Source: Pegoplata infirma (taxonomy: Eukaryota > Arthropoda > Insecta > Diptera > Anthomyiidae). Taken from it: a DNA stretch of 64,000 nucleotides. Below the pieces are notes generated by a model. The model saw only the letters and a program-made list of their open reading frames with translations, was not told the origin of the DNA and searched no databases. Position numbers and translations under genes: made by a program. The DNA lies in contig OY992537.1 in assembly GCA_963921195.1 (NCBI GenBank), forward strand, positions 177,833,021 to 177,897,020, read 5' to 3'. Shown here one piece after another: positions 39,779 through 55,112 of the stretch; position 1 is the first letter of the stretch; each line of letters starts with the position of its first letter.

Positions 39779-42700
39779 TATTAATTTTTTTTTATTATAA
39801 TTGAATGAAATTTTTTTCGCGCCAAAAGAAGAGAAATTTTTTTTAAATCTTCCATAAAATTTTACAAAAATTTTAAAATCTGGCAACATTTTGTTGACTT
39901 ATGTGCGCTTCTCATAACATCGAATGCTCAGGAGATAGAATCATTATCAGAAAAAGTCGTCCCCCCACGGCAAAGAGAAAAAGAAAAAAAATATTAATGA
40001 AAATAAGGAGAAAAATTGCTTTATGATGATGAATAAAGAAGAAGAAAAAAAAAATCAAAATATAATTGAATAAAAATTTCCCATTTTTTGTTTCCAGCCA
40101 CAAAAAATGTTTATGATTTTTTTTTTTTTAATTTTAAAGAAAAAACAATAAAAACGTGTATTTATGAATAATTTTTGTTTTAATTTTATTTTTTGCTTAA
40201 ATTTTTTCGCGCCAAAAGAAGAAAAGCTATTTCTGTACTTTTTTTTTTAATTTTAAAGAAAAAACAATTTAATAACAAAAAAAGTTCTATTTCGCGCAAA
40301 AAAAAAAAATATTTATGAATATTCTATTTTTTGATTTTAAAAATCGCGCCAAATAAAAAAAAAATTTAATATTTTTCTTTTTCTTTTATTTTTTTTTTTT
40401 TTTAATTTTAAGAAAAATTATATTAAATTAAATAAAAAAATCTTTTCGCGCCAAAAAAAAGATATGAAATAATTGTTTTTTTTTTTTCTTAACTTTAAAG
40501 AGACTAAAGAAAAAAATTATAAAAACTATGAAAAATGGGCGAAAATTCATGTTTTTTTTTTTTTTTTGCGCGCCAACAATAAAAAATAAATGAAATTTTT
40601 GTAAAATTTAAAAAAAAATCATAACAGTAAGAAAATTATAGTAAAATCGTCAAAAAATACTAAAAAAATAGGGAATTTTTGAAAATATAGATTTTTGCGC
40701 ATCAAAAATATGTAAGAAAGACAAATTTCAAAAAATTAAGAAAAATTTTGGTAAATTGGACAAAAAATTACTGAAAAATAGGGAATTTTAAAAAATTTAG
40801 ATTTTTGCGCGCCAAAAATATAAATAATAAATACAAATTTTTAAGAATCTTAAAAATAATAGTAAAATCGGCGAAAATTACTGAAAAATCAAGAATTTTA
40901 GTTTTTTTTATACTTTTTTTGCGCGCCAAAAATATAAACTAAATGAAAATTAAAAAATAAGAAGAATTGTAGTAAAATCGACGAAAAACTACTTAAAAAT
41001 AAGGAATTTTTAAAAATAGAGATTTTTGTGCACCAAAAATACATAATAAATAAAAATTTAAAAAAATAATAGTAAAATCGCGCCAAAAATGTATAATAAA
41101 TAAAAATTTTGTAAAATTAAAAAAACTCGCAAAAGTAAGAAAGTTTTAATTAAAATCGGCGAAAAATTAGTTAAAAATTGGAAAAATTTTAAAATGGAGA
41201 TTTTTACGCGCCAAATTAAAAAATTAGTGAAAATTTAAAAAAAAAATCTTGAAAAAACTAGTAAAATCCACCAAAATTACTAAAAATAGAGAATTTTTAT
41301 TTCTTGCGCGCCAAAAATGTATAATAAATTAAAATTTTCAAAAAATCCTAAAAAGTAGGAAAAATAGAGTAAAATTGGCGAAAAACTAGTGAAATATTGG
41401 AAAATTTTTAAAAATAGAGATTTTTACGCGCCAAAATATAAAATAAAAAAAAAAAATAAAAAAATTATAAAAAACTTGTAAAATAGGAGAAAATGACTAA
41501 AAAAGTTGAGAATTTTTATTTTTTACGCGCCAAAAAAGTATAATAAATTTAAATTTTGTGAAATTTATTTTTGGCGAAATATTAGTGAAATATTGGAAAA
41601 TTTTAAAAATAGAGATTTTTGCGCGCCAAAATAAAAAATAAATAAATATTTAAAAAAATCGTAAAAAACTAGTAAAATAGGAGAAAATTACAAAAAAAAA
41701 TTGAGAAATTTTATTTTTTACGCGCCAAAAAAGTATAATAAATTTAAACTTTGTAAAATTTACAAAAAATACTAAAAAGTAGAAAAAATATAGTAAAAAT
41801 AGAGATTTTTGCGCGCCAAAAGAAAAAATAAATTAAAATTTAAAAAAATCGTAAAAAAAACTAGTAAAATAGGAGAAAATTAATAAAAAAAAAAAATAGA
41901 ATTTTTATTTTTTACGCGCCAAAAAAGTATAATAAATTAAAATTTTGTAAAATTTACAAAAAATCCTAAAAAGTAGAAAAAATATAGTAAAATTTGCGAA
42001 AAATTAGTGAAATATTTTAAAATTTTAAAAAATAGAGATGTTTGCGCGCCAAAAATATAAAAAAAATAAGAATTTCAAAAAATCATAAGAAAATAATTTT
42101 TTTATAAAATTTACAAAAAAAAAATCCTAAAAATTAAGAAAAATTATAGTAAAATCGGAAAAAAAATGTGAAAAATTGGAAAAATAGAGATTTTTGCGCG
42201 CCAAAAAATATAAAAATTTCATAAAATCGTTAAAAAAAAATAGTAAAATCGACAAAAATTACTAAAAAATTGGGAATTTTTATTTTTTACGCGCCAAGTA
42301 TGGATAAAAAATTAAAATTTTTACAAAATTTAAAAAAATCCTAGAAAGTACGAAAAATTATAGTTAAATCGGTGAAAAAAAAATTAGTGAAAATTTTTAA
42401 AAATAGAGATTTTTGCGCGCCAAAAATATAAAAATTAAAAAAAATAGTAAAATCGGCAAAAATTACTGAAAAATACCTAAAAAGTAGGAAAAATTATTGT
42501 TAAATCGGTAAAAAAATGAGTGAAAATTGGAAAAGTTTTAAATATTTTTTTGCGCGCCAAAAATATATAATAAATAAAATTTAAAAAAAAAAATCATAAA
42601 AAAATGTAAAATCGGCGAAAAATTACTGAAAATTAAGAATTTTATTTTTTTTTTATAATTTTTAAGCACAAAAAATATATCATTTATGAAAAATTAAATT

Positions 42701-42954
42701 GAAAAAATTGGAAATTTCACAAAATAGTAAAAAAAAAAATTAAGGAAGTTTATAAAAATTCCGTCCTACAGAGAAAATGGAACAAAATTTTAACAAAAAT
42801 TATAAAAAAAAACTGAAAAATTTAAAAAAATTTCAGAAAAAAATAATAAAAAATATTAAAACTGGAAAAATCATTGGAAAAAAATTTTTAAATTTATAAT
42901 AAAAAAATGATGAATTGAAAAGTTACTAGGAAAACAAACTAAAAAATCTACATT

Positions 42955-42987
42955 GCCGACGGCAAAACACTATTTTTTGCCGTCGGC
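42955..42987. repeat. 13-bp inverted repeat GCCGACGGCAAAA, unit 4
   Basis: Same arms and loop as unit 1. Confidence 0.9.
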
Positions 42988-43267
42988 TAATTTAAGAAGA
43001 AAAAATATATATAAACTACAAAAGTACTTACTTCATAGGTAGAAAATAACTCTTGAGTGTTAAATATTTGACGCACTTTCAATTTTGTACTATATAATCT
43101 AAATTTTACCTAATTTGTTTATTTACGTTATTCTTTTATGATACCAAGCTTGTGTTTTGGCGACGGCAATTTAACTAATTTATATATTTTTTCCTAGAAA
43201 TTGTATTTTATAGGTAGACAAAATAAGTTTAATATGTTATTTAATCTCTTTTTTGTAAATATTTTGT

Positions 43268-43283
43268 AGCCCTGAAAAGGGCT
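43268..43283 (-). terminator. H1 mRNA 3' stem-loop, unit 4
   Basis: AGCCCTTTTCAGGGCT on the mRNA strand. The downstream element is at 43245-43254. Confidence 0.95.
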
Positions 43284-43353
43284 GTTTAGATAAATAAATC
43301 TTTTTTCGAATATCGAAAATAATTTGTTTTTCAAAAAACAATTTTGAAAAAAT

Positions 43354-44001
43354 TTACTTTTTAGCGGCTTTTTTGGCAGCTGGCTTCTTTGCTGGAGCAG
43401 CCTTTTTAGCTGGTTTGGCAGCAGCAGTTTTTGCCTTGGGTGCCTTTGGTTTAGTAGCGGGTGCTTTTTTGACGGCTGCTGGTTTTGCTTTAGCTGGTGC
43501 CTTTTTGGCGGCAGGTTTTGCTTTAGCTGCAGTCTTTTTGGCGGCAGATGGTTTCTTTGCAGCGACAGCCTTTTTAGTGGCGGCGGCCTTCTTCTTTTTC
43601 TCACCAGCAGCAGCTGTCTTTTTCTTAGCAGCAGCAGCTTTTGCTACCTTTGGTTTGGAATCTTTGGCTGACAATTTGAATGAACCAGAAGCACCCTTAC
43701 CTTTAGTTTGAATCAATTTTCCACTGGCAACAGAACTGACCAAATATTTTTTGATGAAAGGAGCCAATTTTTGGGCATCTACCTTATATGTACTGACAAG
43801 GTATTTCTTAATGGCTTGAATTGATGAACCACCACGTTCTTTCAAGGTATTAATGGCAGCATCTACCATTACTTGAGTTGTTGGATGAGATGGAGTAGCG
43901 GATGGTTTCTTTGCCTTGGGAGTGGCGGCAGCTTTTTTACCCTTCTTCTCGGCAGCTGGAGCAGCAGCAACTGGACTTTCAACAACAGCAGAATCTGACA
44001 T
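43354..44001 (-). CDS. His1: Linker histone H1 (A165)
   Basis: 215 codons, same protein and apparently same bases as the unit 3 and 5 copies. It transcribes toward H2B and its promoter faces the H1-H3 spacer. Confidence 0.98.
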   Translation of the reverse strand: MSDSAVVESPVAAAPAAEKKGKKAAATPKAKKPSATPSHPTTQVMVDAAINTLKERGGSSIQAIKKYLVSTYKVDAQKLAPFIKKYLVSSVASGKLIQTKGKGASGSFKLSAKDSKPKVAKAAAAKKKTAAAGEKKKKAAATKKAVAAKKPSAAKKTAAKAKPAAKKAPAKAKPAAVKKAPATKPKAPKAKTAAAKPAKKAAPAKKPAAKKAAKK

Positions 44002-44102
44002 GTTTACTTTTATTTTATTTCACTTGAACACTTTTTAAACACAATTTGTATAGCACTTATATTTTGTGTGTGTTAGGGATAATGTATAGCTTAAGTACTA
44101 CA
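44002..44102 (-). promoter_or_regulatory. H1 promoter region, unit 4
   Basis: As unit 3, with the GT run near 44066. Confidence 0.5.
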
Positions 44103-46223
44103 TATGAGAAGTTCATAGTAGTCCAAACAAGAAATTTCTTACATTTTCAGGTAAAACTTGTTTAAAATTTAACAAAAGTTTTTTCGAATTTTTAATTATT
44201 TTCACAAGAATTTTTGAAAATTTAATAAAATTTGTTTTCAGTATTATAGATGAGATATTTAAGTATGTGTTAAAAAAGGAAAAACTGAATTTTTCCTGAT
44301 TAACATCTTTTTATTGACGTTTTAGTTGGCAGATTGTGAAAAATTTTCTATAAAATATTGACAAAATTGGGAAAATTTAATAAATTCCTTCAAAATTTTT
44401 ACATTATTTTATTAAAATATCAAAATCTATCATATATTTTATGAGCTTGATAAAAAATACTAACAAAAAAATGGTTTTTTGATTTTTGAAAATTATTTTA
44501 AAATTGACTCTATAATTGTAGATTTTCTGTATACTGGCTAACTTTTGAGGTAATAATTTAGTTTAATTTTCGTTTTGGAAAAATTAATAAAAAATCAATA
44601 TTTTAATAAAATTAAATTTGAATTAGGGAAAATTCATATAGTTTAAATTAAAAATACTGAAAAATAACTTTATATACGAAAATTCGTTCAAAAACTCTTC
44701 AAAATACGCTTTAAACTTTATCTTTGATTCTTTCCCTTATAATATAACCATCGGGTAGAATAATTATCTATAGAATTTTCTAAAAATTTACAATTATTTT
44801 AAAAATTTGCTTTAATATCATATGAATTCATTTTAAATATGAAAACATATTTAATTTAATTACATTTTAAAATGATTTGAGACAAAAAAAGTGGATTTTT
44901 GAAATTTTTTATTTTTTTATTATATGATTACTTGTTTTTATATTGGAGTTAAAATTCAACTCATTGAATTTAACTAATTTCTAAGGATTTTTAGTAGAAA
45001 TTTTAAACAAAAAAGATAGATTTTATTTTAAATAAATATATATTTTAAAATTACTTCAATTTCCGCCACCTAATATAAGTTTATTTGAAAATAATATACT
45101 ATTGATACACAGCCTTTTATATACTTTTTCTACATATAAGAAATTTATATACGTTTTGCCGTCGGCAAACACAACTTTTTTACTTGAGTACTTTAGTATA
45201 CAAAATATTACAATACATTAACACAACGTCTAAATAAATGAAAATCTATTTTATATTTATTTGTTAAACAAATTAAAGAATATAAAAAAAAAACTAAAAT
45301 TAATTTGTTTTTAAAAAATTACATTAAAAAAATAATGTCTAAACCTATGTAAGAATTATATAAAATAAATTTTCCGACGGCAAAATTAAAATTTTTTTAT
45401 TTAAATTTTGTATAAAACTCTAAAATACTTAATAAAACTCAATATTAATTTGATAATTTGAAAAATATCAACTTTTCATAATAATTTAATGATGAAAGAA
45501 GTTTGGTGCCAAACTTAAATTCGTGAAAATTTATGATTTTTTAATACAACTTGTACATAATATGTTTAAAGTCTACATAAAATTCTATAAAACTGCTTTA
45601 GTATTTAAGAAAAGGCAAAATTTAATGAAAAATAATAACAATAAATTTTCGCGCCAAAAGGTTTTTACAGAAATTTTCTGAATTTATATAAAATTTTTTC
45701 CAAAAAAAAATTATGAAATGAAAGATTTACAATAAAAATAAAAAAAATATATAATAAAATACCATAATTTAATGGACAACACAAAAATAAAATTTTCGCG
45801 CCAAACAATTATAGCTAAAAATTCCCACAATATTTTTAAAATATTATCGTATACGACCAATTTTAATAAAACTCAACCAAATATGTTTATACTGTATCTT
45901 AAAAATTTATTTATAAAAAAGTATTATTTTACAATTTGGCGCCAAAATCATATAACAGAAAAATCTAGTCAAACTCCTAATAAAACTTAGGTAAATATAT
46001 AAAAAAAAATAAACATTTATTCTTAAAAAAATTAATTTGGCGCCAAAATCTAGTCAAACCCCTAATAAAACGTTGGTAAATAAATAAAAAATAAACATTT
46101 AAAAAAAAATATTTTGGCGCCAAATTCATATCACAGAAAAATTAACTTTATTAAGAAAATATATAATAGAAATATTGTAGTTTTTGTTAAAAAAAATTAT
46201 TCTCTTTTTCAAAAATATTTTGT
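44103..46223. other. H1-H3 spacer, unit 4/5: AT-rich, no gene
   Basis: Copy of 33093-35213, offset 11010. Confidence 0.8.
45155..45169. repeat. Palindrome TTTGCCGTCGGCAAA
   Basis: Unchanged equivalent of 1207-1221. Confidence 0.8.
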
Positions 46224-46239
46224 GGTCCTGAAAAGGACC
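46224..46239 (-). terminator. H3 mRNA 3' stem-loop, unit 5
   Basis: GGTCCTTTTCAGGACC on the mRNA strand. The downstream element is at 46201-46209. Confidence 0.95.
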
Positions 46240-46287
46240 GATTGTTTGAAAAGATGTGGGTATTTCTAGATGATGAAATGTTGTAAT

Positions 46288-47306
<1,019 letters not shown>

Positions 47307-47354
47307 ATTTTATGGAAAAATAACAAATTATCGACAAATTTAAAAAAAACAATC

Positions 47355-47370
47355 GGTCCTTTTCAGGACC
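47355..47370 (+). terminator. H4 mRNA 3' stem-loop, unit 5
   Basis: GGTCCTTTTCAGGACC. AAAAGAGA is at 47385-47392. Confidence 0.95.
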
Positions 47371-49138
47371 ACAAAAACTTTTTTAAAAGAGATTTTACTT
47401 GTTTTAAATTATACCATTTTTTTAGAAATTTATTGTATTTTCAAAAGAAATTTAATAATGATAAATTGAATATTTTTTAATTTTTTGTTGAAAGCCTTTG
47501 TAAATTACTTGGAAATATAATAAAAAAATAAAATATTTGGCGCGAAAAATATATTTTTTCATTATTTTTTTTTATGTATAAATTTATTTAAAAAAAAACA
47601 TATCTTTAGTGTAGGACAACTTTTATTAAATTTTTTATTTTATTCTTCTAATAGAATACATGATTATTGATTAATTAAATTTTTTTTTTAATGTCTTTGT
47701 ATTTTTTGGAATTTTAATTTCTCAAGAATTTGTTTTTACTTAATATAGATTTTTTTGGCGCGAAAAATTATATCTGTGGTAATATTTAAGTTCTAGACAT
47801 TTTCTTGGTATATTTTTGATAAATATAATCATACACACACAAACAAATCTAAATTTCATAAAAACTCCACCAGCAATGCTATGTACTTACAACAACAAAA
47901 ACATCCCTCCATAAACTAAAATAAAATGAATGCTTTCAAATAACTCTACATACATACACATGTATGTCCGTATACACAAAAGCCATATGCATACCACAAA
48001 AAGAAAATCTATAACAAAGCGTACGATCTTTTGTTGTTTTTTTTTTTTTTTTAAGGCAGATGTATGTACATTTATAAAGATGTTTAGAAGAAAAATAAAG
48101 AATAATAATTAAATCCTATATGAAAAATTCATATCTAAGAAAACAATTTTATAAAACAAATGAACATTATCTTCTTATAAAATAATCAAAAAAATAATTT
48201 AATAAAAAAAAAATTAATTTTGTCATAAAATTATATAGAGAAATAATAAATACTAAAAAAATTAATAATCTTTTTAATTTTTTCTAAATTTCTATATAAA
48301 TATTTTTTTAAAATAATGAAAAAAAAAAATATCTAAAGAAAAGCAATTCTTTGTGTTACTTCAAAAATATTCATTTGAAACTACTTCATTTTTTTACTAC
48401 TGTACATTTTAACTCACATTGAAAAAAACAACAACATCAACTAACAGAACGGTTTTCACTATACAATCGTACACACAAATTAAACGAAAATATTCGTATA
48501 ATACACACACACACAATCACACACTCGACAACGAAAATCTATAACACAGCAAAAGTACAATAATTTGTTGTTGATTTTTTTTAGTTGGAACAAATGGAGT
48601 TTTTTTTTACTGATTTTTTGCGCGCCAACATTTTTTTTTATATCTTATGATGACAATTGAATTAAAAAAATAGAAAAATTGATTTATTTAAAAAGAAAAA
48701 AATTTTTTCAGTAAAAAAAATAACTACATACAATAATTATTTTTCGCGCCAAAAAAAAAAAACTAAGAATATTTTTTTATTGAAAAATTAAAACTAAAAA
48801 ATAAAATTTCGCGCCAAAAAAATATATTTATGAATAATTTTTTTTTTTAATATTTAAGAAAAATTGCAATTGAATAAAAAATTATATTTTTTTCGCGCAA
48901 AAAAAAAAAAAACTAAGAATATTTTTTGGAATTTTATTGAAAAATTTAAACTGGAAAAAAAAATATATTTATGAATTTTTTTTTTAATATTTAAAGAAAA
49001 ATTTCAGTTAAATAAAAAAGTATTTTTTTTTTGGCGCCAAAAAAAAAAATTGTATGTTATGAATAAGTTTTTTTTTATTAAATGTAAAAAATAATTGTAG
49101 TTTATGAAAATTTGTTCTCTTTTTTAAAAATAATTTGT
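47371..49138. other. H4-H2A convergent spacer, unit 5: no gene
   Basis: Copy of the unit 4 spacer, offset 11010. Confidence 0.8.
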
Positions 49139-49154
49139 CGTCCTGAAAAGGACG
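49139..49154 (-). terminator. H2A mRNA 3' stem-loop, unit 5
   Basis: CGTCCTTTTCAGGACG on the mRNA strand. The downstream element is at 49116-49125. Confidence 0.95.
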
Positions 49155-49212
49155 GATTGTTTTTAATACGATGGTCTGTAGATATTTTTTTTTCCAATTT
49201 TTAGTTGTATAT

Positions 49213-49865
<653 letters not shown>

Positions 49866-50237
49866 ATGCCTCCTAAAGCAAGTGGTAAAGCAACCAAAAA
49901 GGCTGGTAAAGCTACAAAGAATATTACCAAAACTGACAAGACCAGAAGGAAGAAGCGTAAGGAATCTTATGCCATCTACATTTACAAAGTATTGAAACAA
50001 GTACATCCAGATACTGGTATTTCTTCAAAGGCCATGAGTATCATGAACAGTTTTGTTAATGATATTTTTGAACGTATTGCTGCTGAAGCATCTCGTTTGG
50101 CTCAATACAACAAACGTTCTACCATCACCAGTCGGGAAATTCAAACTGCTGTCCGTCTATTGTTGCCCGGTGAATTGGCTAAGCACGCTGTTAGTGAAGG
50201 TACTAAAGCCGTCACCAAATATACCAGTTCCAAGTAA
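49866..50237 (+). CDS. His2B: Histone H2B
   Basis: 123 codons from MPPKAS, a copy of the unit 4 gene. Confidence 0.99.
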   Translation: MPPKASGKATKKAGKATKNITKTDKTRRKKRKESYAIYIYKVLKQVHPDTGISSKAMSIMNSFVNDIFERIAAEASRLAQYNKRSTITSREIQTAVRLLLPGELAKHAVSEGTKAVTKYTSSK

Positions 50238-50272
50238 ATTTGACACACTATCATGCGAAAAATTCTATAAAA

Positions 50273-50288
50273 GGCCCTTTTCAGGGCC
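50273..50288 (+). terminator. H2B mRNA 3' stem-loop, unit 5
   Basis: GGCCCTTTTCAGGGCC. AAAAAAGAGA is at 50301-50310. Confidence 0.95.
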
Positions 50289-50392
50289 ACAAAATGAATT
50301 AAAAAAGAGATTTTACTTGTTTTGCTAGACTAACTATTTTTCGTTATTTTCTGTGGGTTTTTTGCGCGCCAAAATTTTTTTTTTAATATCTA

Positions 50393-50422
<30 letters not shown>
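50393..50422 (+). repeat. (ATG)10 microsatellite
   Basis: Ten copies. Confidence 0.95.
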
Positions 50423-50424
<2 letters not shown>

Positions 50425-50479
50425 TGAATGAAAAAATAAAAAATAAAATTTTCACGCCAAAAAAAAGTATTTGTATATA

Positions 50480-50788
50480 CAGTTGAACCTCGATTATCCG
50501 GGTTGCACGGGACCGGACTAAGCACGGATAATCGAAAAACACGGTTGAAAGAGGTTATATATTTTTCTACATTTGTATATGTTCGTGAATATATTGCACG
50601 GATAATAGAGGTAAAGCACGGTTAATAGAGGTATAAACAATAACAAAAACTACAATATGTACGTACATGTATGGATTGCACGGATAGTAGAGGTAAAGCA
50701 CGGATAATAGAGGTAAAAAACAAACACACAGCTTGCCGGTTAATAGAGGCACCGCTTTGTAGAGGGCCGGATAATCGAGGTTCAACTG
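50480..50788. mobile_element. Non-autonomous pogo/Tigger-like MITE, unit 5
   Basis: Same element, same site and same base variant as unit 4. Confidence 0.9.
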
Positions 50789-53700
50789 TATTAATTTTTT
50801 TTTATTATAATTGAATGAAATTTTTTTCGCGCCAAAAGAAGAGAAATTTTTTTTAAATCTTCCATAAAATTTTACAAAAATTTTAAAATCTGGCAACATT
50901 TTGTTGACTTATGTGCGCTTCTCATAACATCGAATGCTCAGGAGATAGAATCATTATCAGAAAAAGTCGTCCCCCCACGGCAAAGAGAAAAAGAAAAAAA
51001 ATATTAATGAAAATAAGGAGAAAAATTGCTTTATGATGATGAATAAAGAAGAAGAAAAAAAAAATCAAAATATAATTGAATAAAAATTTCCCATTTTTTG
51101 TTTCCAGCCACAAAAAATGTTTATGATTTTTTTTTTTTTAATTTTAAAGAAAAAACAATAAAAACGTGTATTTATGAATAATTTTTGTTTTAATTTTATT
51201 TTTTGCTTAAATTTTTTCGCGCCAAAAGAAGAAAAGCTATTTCTGTACTTTTTTTTTTAATTTTAAAGAAAAAACAATTTAATAACAAAAAAAGTTCTAT
51301 TTCGCGCAAAAAAAAAAAATATTTATGAATATTCTATTTTTTGATTTTAAAAATCGCGCCAAATAAAAAAAAAATTTAATATTTTTCTTTTTCTTTTATT
51401 TTTTTTTTTTTTTAATTTTAAGAAAAATTATATTAAATTAAATAAAAAAATCTTTTCGCGCCAAAAAAAAGATATGAAATAATTGTTTTTTTTTTTTCTT
51501 AACTTTAAAGAGACTAAAGAAAAAAATTATAAAAACTATGAAAAATGGGCGAAAATTCATGTTTTTTTTTTTTTTTTGCGCGCCAACAATAAAAAATAAA
51601 TGAAATTTTTGTAAAATTTAAAAAAAAATCATAACAGTAAGAAAATTATAGTAAAATCGTCAAAAAATACTAAAAAAATAGGGAATTTTTGAAAATATAG
51701 ATTTTTGCGCATCAAAAATATGTAAGAAAGACAAATTTCAAAAAATTAAGAAAAATTTTGGTAAATTGGACAAAAAATTACTGAAAAATAGGGAATTTTA
51801 AAAAATTTAGATTTTTGCGCGCCAAAAATATAAATAATAAATACAAATTTTTAAGAATCTTAAAAATAATAGTAAAATCGGCGAAAATTACTGAAAAATC
51901 AAGAATTTTAGTTTTTTTTATACTTTTTTTGCGCGCCAAAAATATAAACTAAATGAAAATTAAAAAATAAGAAGAATTGTAGTAAAATCGACGAAAAACT
52001 ACTTAAAAATAAGGAATTTTTAAAAATAGAGATTTTTGTGCACCAAAAATACATAATAAATAAAAATTTAAAAAAATAATAGTAAAATCGCGCCAAAAAT
52101 GTATAATAAATAAAAATTTTGTAAAATTAAAAAAACTCGCAAAAGTAAGAAAGTTTTAATTAAAATCGGCGAAAAATTAGTTAAAAATTGGAAAAATTTT
52201 AAAATGGAGATTTTTACGCGCCAAATTAAAAAATTAGTGAAAATTTAAAAAAAAAATCTTGAAAAAACTAGTAAAATCCACCAAAATTACTAAAAATAGA
52301 GAATTTTTATTTCTTGCGCGCCAAAAATGTATAATAAATTAAAATTTTCAAAAAATCCTAAAAAGTAGGAAAAATAGAGTAAAATTGGCGAAAAACTAGT
52401 GAAATATTGGAAAATTTTTAAAAATAGAGATTTTTACGCGCCAAAATATAAAATAAAAAAAAAAAATAAAAAAATTATAAAAAACTTGTAAAATAGGAGA
52501 AAATGACTAAAAAAGTTGAGAATTTTTATTTTTTACGCGCCAAAAAAGTATAATAAATTTAAATTTTGTGAAATTTATTTTTGGCGAAATATTAGTGAAA
52601 TATTGGAAAATTTTAAAAATAGAGATTTTTGCGCGCCAAAATAAAAAATAAATAAATATTTAAAAAAATCGTAAAAAACTAGTAAAATAGGAGAAAATTA
52701 CAAAAAAAAATTGAGAAATTTTATTTTTTACGCGCCAAAAAAGTATAATAAATTTAAACTTTGTAAAATTTACAAAAAATACTAAAAAGTAGAAAAAATA
52801 TAGTAAAAATAGAGATTTTTGCGCGCCAAAAGAAAAAATAAATTAAAATTTAAAAAAATCGTAAAAAAAACTAGTAAAATAGGAGAAAATTAATAAAAAA
52901 AAAAAATAGAATTTTTATTTTTTACGCGCCAAAAAAGTATAATAAATTAAAATTTTGTAAAATTTACAAAAAATCCTAAAAAGTAGAAAAAATATAGTAA
53001 AATTTGCGAAAAATTAGTGAAATATTTTAAAATTTTAAAAAATAGAGATGTTTGCGCGCCAAAAATATAAAAAAAATAAGAATTTCAAAAAATCATAAGA
53101 AAATAATTTTTTTATAAAATTTACAAAAAAAAAATCCTAAAAATTAAGAAAAATTATAGTAAAATCGGAAAAAAAATGTGAAAAATTGGAAAAATAGAGA
53201 TTTTTGCGCGCCAAAAAATATAAAAATTTCATAAAATCGTTAAAAAAAAATAGTAAAATCGACAAAAATTACTAAAAAATTGGGAATTTTTATTTTTTAC
53301 GCGCCAAGTATGGATAAAAAATTAAAATTTTTACAAAATTTAAAAAAATCCTAGAAAGTACGAAAAATTATAGTTAAATCGGTGAAAAAAAAATTAGTGA
53401 AAATTTTTAAAAATAGAGATTTTTGCGCGCCAAAAATATAAAAATTAAAAAAAATAGTAAAATCGGCAAAAATTACTGAAAAATACCTAAAAAGTAGGAA
53501 AAATTATTGTTAAATCGGTAAAAAAATGAGTGAAAATTGGAAAAGTTTTAAATATTTTTTTGCGCGCCAAAAATATATAATAAATAAAATTTAAAAAAAA
53601 AAATCATAAAAAAATGTAAAATCGGCGAAAAATTACTGAAAATTAAGAATTTTATTTTTTTTTTATAATTTTTAAGCACAAAAAATATATCATTTATGAA

Positions 53701-53964
53701 AAATTAAATTGAAAAAATTGGAAATTTCACAAAATAGTAAAAAAAAAAATTAAGGAAGTTTATAAAAATTCCGTCCTACAGAGAAAATGGAACAAAATTT
53801 TAACAAAAATTATAAAAAAAAACTGAAAAATTTAAAAAAATTTCAGAAAAAAATAATAAAAAATATTAAAACTGGAAAAATCATTGGAAAAAAATTTTTA
53901 AATTTATAATAAAAAAATGATGAATTGAAAAGTTACTAGGAAAACAAACTAAAAAATCTACATT

Positions 53965-53997
53965 GCCGACGGCAAAACACTATTTTTTGCCGTCGGC
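53965..53997. repeat. 13-bp inverted repeat GCCGACGGCAAAA, unit 5
   Basis: Same arms and loop as unit 1. Confidence 0.9.
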
Positions 53998-54277
53998 TAA
54001 TTTAAGAAGAAAAAATATATATAAACTACAAAAGTACTTACTTCATAGGTAGAAAATAACTCTTGAGTGTTAAATATTTGACGCACTTTCAATTTTGTAC
54101 TATATAATCTAAATTTTACCTAATTTGTTTATTTACGTTATTCTTTTATGATACCAAGCTTGTGTTTTGGCGACGGCAATTTAACTAATTTATATATTTT
54201 TTCCTAGAAATTGTATTTTATAGGTAGACAAAATAAGTTTAATATGTTATTTAATCTCTTTTTTGTAAATATTTTGT

Positions 54278-54293
54278 AGCCCTGAAAAGGGCT
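54278..54293 (-). terminator. H1 mRNA 3' stem-loop, unit 5
   Basis: AGCCCTTTTCAGGGCT on the mRNA strand. The downstream element is at 54255-54264. Confidence 0.95.
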
Positions 54294-54363
54294 GTTTAGA
54301 TAAATAAATCTTTTTTCGAATATCGAAAATAATTTGTTTTTCAAAAAACAATTTTGAAAAAAT

Positions 54364-55011
54364 TTACTTTTTAGCGGCTTTTTTGGCAGCTGGCTTCTTT
54401 GCTGGAGCAGCCTTTTTAGCTGGTTTGGCAGCAGCAGTTTTTGCCTTGGGTGCCTTTGGTTTAGTAGCGGGTGCTTTTTTGACGGCTGCTGGTTTTGCTT
54501 TAGCTGGTGCCTTTTTGGCGGCAGGTTTTGCTTTAGCTGCAGTCTTTTTGGCGGCAGATGGTTTCTTTGCAGCGACAGCCTTTTTAGTGGCGGCGGCCTT
54601 CTTCTTTTTCTCACCAGCAGCAGCTGTCTTTTTCTTAGCAGCAGCAGCTTTTGCTACCTTTGGTTTGGAATCTTTGGCTGACAATTTGAATGAACCAGAA
54701 GCACCCTTACCTTTAGTTTGAATCAATTTTCCACTGGCAACAGAACTGACCAAATATTTTTTGATGAAAGGAGCCAATTTTTGGGCATCTACCTTATATG
54801 TACTGACAAGGTATTTCTTAATGGCTTGAATTGATGAACCACCACGTTCTTTCAAGGTATTAATGGCAGCATCTACCATTACTTGAGTTGTTGGATGAGA
54901 TGGAGTAGCGGATGGTTTCTTTGCCTTGGGAGTGGCGGCAGCTTTTTTACCCTTCTTCTCGGCAGCTGGAGCAGCAGCAACTGGACTTTCAACAACAGCA
55001 GAATCTGACAT
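54364..55011 (-). CDS. His1: Linker histone H1 (A165)
   Basis: 215 codons, a copy of the unit 4 gene; the last H1 in the window. Confidence 0.98.
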   Translation of the reverse strand: MSDSAVVESPVAAAPAAEKKGKKAAATPKAKKPSATPSHPTTQVMVDAAINTLKERGGSSIQAIKKYLVSTYKVDAQKLAPFIKKYLVSSVASGKLIQTKGKGASGSFKLSAKDSKPKVAKAAAAKKKTAAAGEKKKKAAATKKAVAAKKPSAAKKTAAKAKPAAKKAPAKAKPAAVKKAPATKPKAPKAKTAAAKPAKKAAPAKKPAAKKAAKK

Positions 55012-55112
55012 GTTTACTTTTATTTTATTTCACTTGAACACTTTTTAAACACAATTTGTATAGCACTTATATTTTGTGTGTGTTAGGGATAATGTATAGC
55101 TTAAGTACTACA
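55012..55112 (-). promoter_or_regulatory. H1 promoter region, unit 5
   Basis: As unit 3, with the GT run near 55076. Confidence 0.5.

Larger units (their letters stand above)
39279..43267. repeat. H2B-H1 spacer, unit 4: E2F-like site array with MITE
   Basis: Same as unit 3 apart from the shorter ATG repeat and one MITE base. No gene is seen. A frame on minus at 39557-39889 lies mostly inside the MITE and is open only because of that base. Confidence 0.85.
50289..54277. repeat. H2B-H1 spacer, unit 5: E2F-like site array with MITE
   Basis: Copy of the unit 4 spacer, offset 11010; no gene. Confidence 0.85.

Noticed and set aside
39557..39889. 110-codon frame over the MITE
   Set aside because: Open only because of one base (T39748); interrupted in unit 3 and lacking transposase motifs.
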